A DNA stretch of 7,066 nt, from assembly GCA_024409025.1 (NCBI GenBank), contig JAKSUM010000067.1, forward strand, positions 1 to 7,066, read 5' to 3'. The position numbers and the translations under genes are program-made. This DNA comes from a bacterium (lineage in GTDB: Bacteria > Vulcanimicrobiota > CADAWZ01). The notes beneath the pieces are model-generated. The model made no database searches. It worked only from the letters and a program-made list of their open reading frames with translations, and was not told the DNA's origin. Below, in pieces: positions 4,271 through 7,066 of this stretch. Numbering within the stretch: the first letter of the stretch is position 1; every line of letters starts with the position of its first letter.

Positions 4271-5533
4271 ATGTCCGACGTTCTTATAATAGTCGACTAC
4301 CAGAAAGACTTCGCTGACGGAGCAATAGGTTCAGGAAGAGCCGTTTCCATATGTAAAAAAATAGAAAATAAAGCTAAAAGCTTTCTTGAAAAAGGCGGAT
4401 TCGTCTTCTGCACAATGGATACTCATGGAGAAGACTATATGTCAACACAGGAAGGGAAAAAGCTGCCTGTACCCCATTGCATAAAGGGAACTGACGGCAT
4501 AAGGCTTTTCGGGAGGCTTGAGGCAATAGTAAATGAAAGCGAACGCGCATTCACTGTAGCTAAAGACAGATTCGGTTCTCAGGATCTTCCGGAAGCAATA
4601 AGAGAGAGGCTCGGATATGCTCCTCAATCAATAGAGATATGCGGAGTCGTAACGGACATATGCGTAATAAGCAATGCGGTTATGCTCAAGTCCGCATTCC
4701 CTGAAGCAGAAATAACAATAGATGCCTCATGCTGCTCCGGAACATCATCAGAAATGCATGAAAAAGCTCTCGATACAATGCAGTCAATGCAGATGACCGT
4801 AATAAACAGAAATGAGCAAAAGACTTTTTCAGCGGCCGAGACTGCCGAAAGCATAATCAACTGGATAAGGGGCATAAAGGAAAAGACAAAAGCCAGAGGC
4901 TTCGTAATAGGAATTTCCGGCGGAAAAGACAGCTCGGTGGCAGCAGCTCTTCTTGCAAAAAGCTGCGGAAAAGACAGCGTGCTCGGAGTAATGATGCCCA
5001 ACGGAATTCAGTCCGACATAGAGTATTCAAAAGAGCTCTGCGAATTTTTGGGAATACCAAATATCACTGTAAACATAGAGCAGGCATATAAAGGACTTAT
5101 ATCCGCGCTCGATCAGGAGCCAAACAAACAGACAAAAACAAATATCGCCCCAAGGATAAGAATGACAGTACTCTATGCGGCTGCTCAGGACAGAGGCTAT
5201 CTTGTATGCGGAACAGGAAATGCCAGCGAAAAATACATAGGGTATTTCACAAAATGGGGAGACGGGGCAAATGATTTCAACCCAATAGGAAGCCTTACAA
5301 CAGAAGAAGTTATTGCAGTAGGCGAATATCTCGGACTTCCGCAGAAACTCACAAGGAAGCCTCCGACGGACGGTCTATGCGGAAAGACTGACGAGGAGAA
5401 CATAGGTTTTACGTATGAAATCCTAAACAGGTATATAAAGACAGGCGAATGCCCTGACGCCGAAGCTAAAGCAAAAATAGACAGGATGCATGCCGTTTCA
5501 GAGCATAAGAGAATTCCGATTCCAGTATTCTAA
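4271..5533 (+). CDS. nadE: Fusion protein: nicotinamidase-like cysteine hydrolase + NH3-dependent NAD+ synthetase
   Basis: A 420-residue protein with two complete domains. Residues 1-180 are a PncA-type isochorismatase-fold hydrolase: D9 in VDYQKDF, K98 and C131 (GVVTDICV) form the catalytic triad. D50-T-H52 with H69 in PVPHCIKGTDG match the metal site and the HCxxGT signature of nicotinamidases, which makes nicotinamide a better substrate guess than isochorismate. Residues about 187-420 are NadE: P-loop SGGKDSS (216-222), GTGNASEKYIGYFTKWGDG, PIGSLTTEEV and the PPTDGLCGKTDEENIG loop; its length fits NH3-dependent enzymes and there is no CN-hydrolase glutaminase domain. The first domain would release ammonia and nicotinate from nicotinamide, and the second consumes ammonia to convert deamido-NAD to NAD. 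The junction is short and in one uninterrupted frame. ATG 4271 follows a run of eight G (4259-4266) acting as ribosome site. dapA follows 18 bases downstream. Confidence 0.93.
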   Translation: MSDVLIIVDYQKDFADGAIGSGRAVSICKKIENKAKSFLEKGGFVFCTMDTHGEDYMSTQEGKKLPVPHCIKGTDGIRLFGRLEAIVNESERAFTVAKDRFGSQDLPEAIRERLGYAPQSIEICGVVTDICVISNAVMLKSAFPEAEITIDASCCSGTSSEMHEKALDTMQSMQMTVINRNEQKTFSAAETAESIINWIRGIKEKTKARGFVIGISGGKDSSVAAALLAKSCGKDSVLGVMMPNGIQSDIEYSKELCEFLGIPNITVNIEQAYKGLISALDQEPNKQTKTNIAPRIRMTVLYAAAQDRGYLVCGTGNASEKYIGYFTKWGDGANDFNPIGSLTTEEVIAVGEYLGLPQKLTRKPPTDGLCGKTDEENIGFTYEILNRYIKTGECPDAEAKAKIDRMHAVSEHKRIPIPVF

Positions 5534-5551
5534 GCAAAAGGCGGAATAACA

Positions 5552-6445
5552 ATGAACATATTTGGAAGAATAATAACAGCAATGGCGACCCCTTTTTACG
5601 AAGACGGATCGCTTAATCTGGAAGAAGCAGCAGAGCTGGTAAAGACCTTGGTCAATGAAGGAAGCGACTCTGTTCTTGTATGCGGAACAACAGGCGAATC
5701 TCCGGTAATGACGGAAGAAGAGCAGTTTTCCCTCCTGAAAGCAGCAAAAGCAGCGGCAGGAGACCATCCTGTAATAATGGGAACAGGCTCAAACAATACC
5801 GAAATCTCCTGCAAAAAATCCCGCAAAGCTCAGGAAGCAGGGGCTGACGGAATCCTTGCAGTAGTCCCCTACTACAACAAGCCTCCTCAGGAAGGGCTTT
5901 TCAGGCACTTTTCCGCAATAGCTGAGAGCGTTACAATACCGATAATACTGTACAACATCCCGGGACGAACCGGAATTAACATGTCTGACGAAACCATACT
6001 TAAGCTTCATGACAGATATCCACATATATGCGCCCTTAAGGATGCTGCAGGAAATCTCGATCAGACAGGGAGATTCGCAATGAAAGCCGACATCTGCCAC
6101 AGAAATGATTTTTCCGTATACAGCGGTGACGACTCCTTAACCCTTCCAATGCTTTCCTGCGGATCATGCGGAGTAATCAGCGTGGCATCACACATAGCAG
6201 GCAATGAAATGAAAGACATGATAAACGCTTTTTTTTCCGGAGACGTAAAGAAAGCGACAGAGATTCATCTAAGGCTTATGCCTCTTTTCAAAGGCCTTTT
6301 TGAGACGACCAATCCTATTCTTGTCAAGGCAGCTCTTGAGCTGCGCGGAATAAAGGCAGGAAAGCCAAGGCTTCCGCTTATTGAAGCAGACTCTGAGCAG
6401 AGGGAAAAGCTCGCCGGAATTATGAAACAACTAAATAAAATCTGA
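5552..6445 (+). CDS. dapA: 4-hydroxy-tetrahydrodipicolinate synthase
   Basis: A 297-residue protein, the normal length of DapA. It condenses pyruvate with aspartate semialdehyde in the first committed step to diaminopimelate and lysine. The TIM-barrel active site is complete: T46-T47 in CGTTGES, Y108 in PYYNKP, Y134 and R139 in LYNIPGRTG, and the Schiff-base lysine K163 in ALKDAAG. SGDDSLTLPMLSCGSCGVISV follows as usual for the family. That set, including Arg139 for the aspartate-semialdehyde carboxylate, favours true DapA over N-acetylneuraminate lyase or other paralogues. ATG 5552 has AAAAGGCGG upstream and starts 18 bases after nadE, so the two are co-transcribed. A run of eight T (6229-6236) codes Ala-Phe-Phe without breaking the frame. 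The RNase J gene begins 8 bases downstream. Confidence 0.95.
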   Translation: MNIFGRIITAMATPFYEDGSLNLEEAAELVKTLVNEGSDSVLVCGTTGESPVMTEEEQFSLLKAAKAAAGDHPVIMGTGSNNTEISCKKSRKAQEAGADGILAVVPYYNKPPQEGLFRHFSAIAESVTIPIILYNIPGRTGINMSDETILKLHDRYPHICALKDAAGNLDQTGRFAMKADICHRNDFSVYSGDDSLTLPMLSCGSCGVISVASHIAGNEMKDMINAFFSGDVKKATEIHLRLMPLFKGLFETTNPILVKAALELRGIKAGKPRLPLIEADSEQREKLAGIMKQLNKI

Positions 6446-6453
6446 GGGTCCAT

Positions 6454-7066
6454 ATGAAAAAATTTTACACTTGCAGTATTTTCGACGAAGAGCCCGAAAT
6501 TGACGCATTTATAAAGGAAGGTCCTCCGGAGGGGCGCATATGGCTTCTGCCTTTAGGAGGCCTCGGGGAAATCGGAAAAAATCTCATGCTGCTTGAATCA
6601 AGCAGGGAGATTGTCATAATAGACGCAGGAATAACCTTCCCGGATGACGACATGCCCGGAATAGACTATGTAATGCCTGACATCAGGTATCTTCTTATGA
6701 AGAAGGATAAGATAACCAAAATAGTCCTGACCCACGGCCATGAAGATCATATAGGTTCGCTTCCGTACCTTCTAAAAATGATAAATGTCCCTGTTTACGG
6801 GAGCAGGCTCACGCTTGAGCTTGTAAAGGTCAAAATAGCAAACACGGACATAAATGAGAATGCGGAGCTTATAGAGGTTACGCCTGAAGACACTATAAAA
6901 TCGGAAGATTTCAGCATAAAATTCTACAGCGTGACACACAGCCTTTCAGAATGCTTCGGCCTTATAATAGACACTCCATGCGGAAGAATAATCCACAGCG
7001 GCGACTTCAAATCAAAAGGCGCGGATGAAAGGGCTGGAAAGGATTCATATGCCGAGCTATCCGAAA
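6454..7066 (+). CDS. Ribonuclease J, N-terminal part (3' truncated by window)
   Basis: The frame from ATG 6454 is open to the window end (204 codons), preceded by GAGGG overlapping the dapA stop. PLGGLGEIGKN (33-43), DAGITFPDDDMPGIDYVMPD and the metallo-beta-lactamase motif H94-G-H96-E-D98-H99 identify RNase J. H162 (VTHS) and D184 (HSGDFK) supply further zinc ligands. The enzyme is a 5'-3' exo- and endoribonuclease central to mRNA decay in Firmicutes. About 28 residues precede the usual start of the fold, an extension beyond the short leader of B. subtilis RNase J. The dapA-RNase J order also occurs in Bacillus, where rnjB follows dapA, so the linkage is probably ancestral. Whether this is J1 or J2 cannot be told from this part. 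Confidence 0.93.
   Translation, partial: MKKFYTCSIFDEEPEIDAFIKEGPPEGRIWLLPLGGLGEIGKNLMLLESSREIVIIDAGITFPDDDMPGIDYVMPDIRYLLMKKDKITKIVLTHGHEDHIGSLPYLLKMINVPVYGSRLTLELVKVKIANTDINENAELIEVTPEDTIKSEDFSIKFYSVTHSLSECFGLIIDTPCGRIIHSGDFKSKGADERAGKDSYAELSE

Noticed and set aside
4624..5001. Minus-strand open frame (125 residues) opposite the fusion gene
   Set aside because: Fully antisense to strongly conserved PncA and NadE motifs; no family resemblance.
5531..5552. Two separate genes, pncA and nadE, mis-joined with a missed stop
   Set aside because: The frame from 4271 to 5533 is uninterrupted, both domains are complete, and no internal start with a ribosome site is evident at the junction (about residue 180-190).

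Overview
The window reads as a piece of a strictly anaerobic, amino-acid- or organic-acid-fermenting bacterium, most likely a Clostridia-type Firmicute. The clues are an electron-transfer flavoprotein whose alpha subunit carries an N-terminal two-cluster ferredoxin, a double-cubane/2-hydroxyacyl-CoA dehydratase-family protein, a dapA-RNase J gene pair, moderate GC, and heavy use of ATA (Ile) and AGA/AGG (Arg) codons. The lineage is an inference; nothing here fixes the genus. All genes lie on the + strand. No RNA gene, IS element or CRISPR array was seen.

Region 1 (1-2175) is a redox module: the C-terminal end of an acyl-CoA dehydrogenase, then etfB and a ferredoxin-fused etfA. Such sets reduce an enoyl-CoA and, in the ferredoxin-fused ETFs, are associated with flavin-based electron bifurcation. 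The etfA reading frame is cut by an in-frame TAG at codon 103, although the protein homology continues without a frame change.

Region 2 (2172-4095) holds thpR (RNA 2',3'-cyclic phosphodiesterase), which overlaps etfA by 4 bases. After an 81-base gap comes a double-cubane-cluster/HgdB-family gene. The gap carries a promoter-like sequence and a hairpin that buries the ribosome binding site. This gene is broken by a frameshift near 3006-3014, where the expected conserved Cys also reads Ser. A strong rho-independent terminator (4059-4095) ends the transcription unit.

Region 3 (4096-7066) is a second unit. A 175-base non-coding stretch with a promoter candidate leads into a 420-residue fusion of a nicotinamidase-like domain with an NH3-dependent NAD synthetase. 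It is followed by dapA (lysine/peptidoglycan precursor synthesis) and the start of an RNase J gene that runs off the window.

The points most worth a second look are the PncA-NadE fusion, which joins an ammonia-releasing step to an ammonia-consuming step of NAD salvage; the in-frame amber in etfA in a window where no other gene stops with TAG; the frameshift in the double-cubane gene; and the Shine-Dalgarno-sequestering hairpin in front of that gene.
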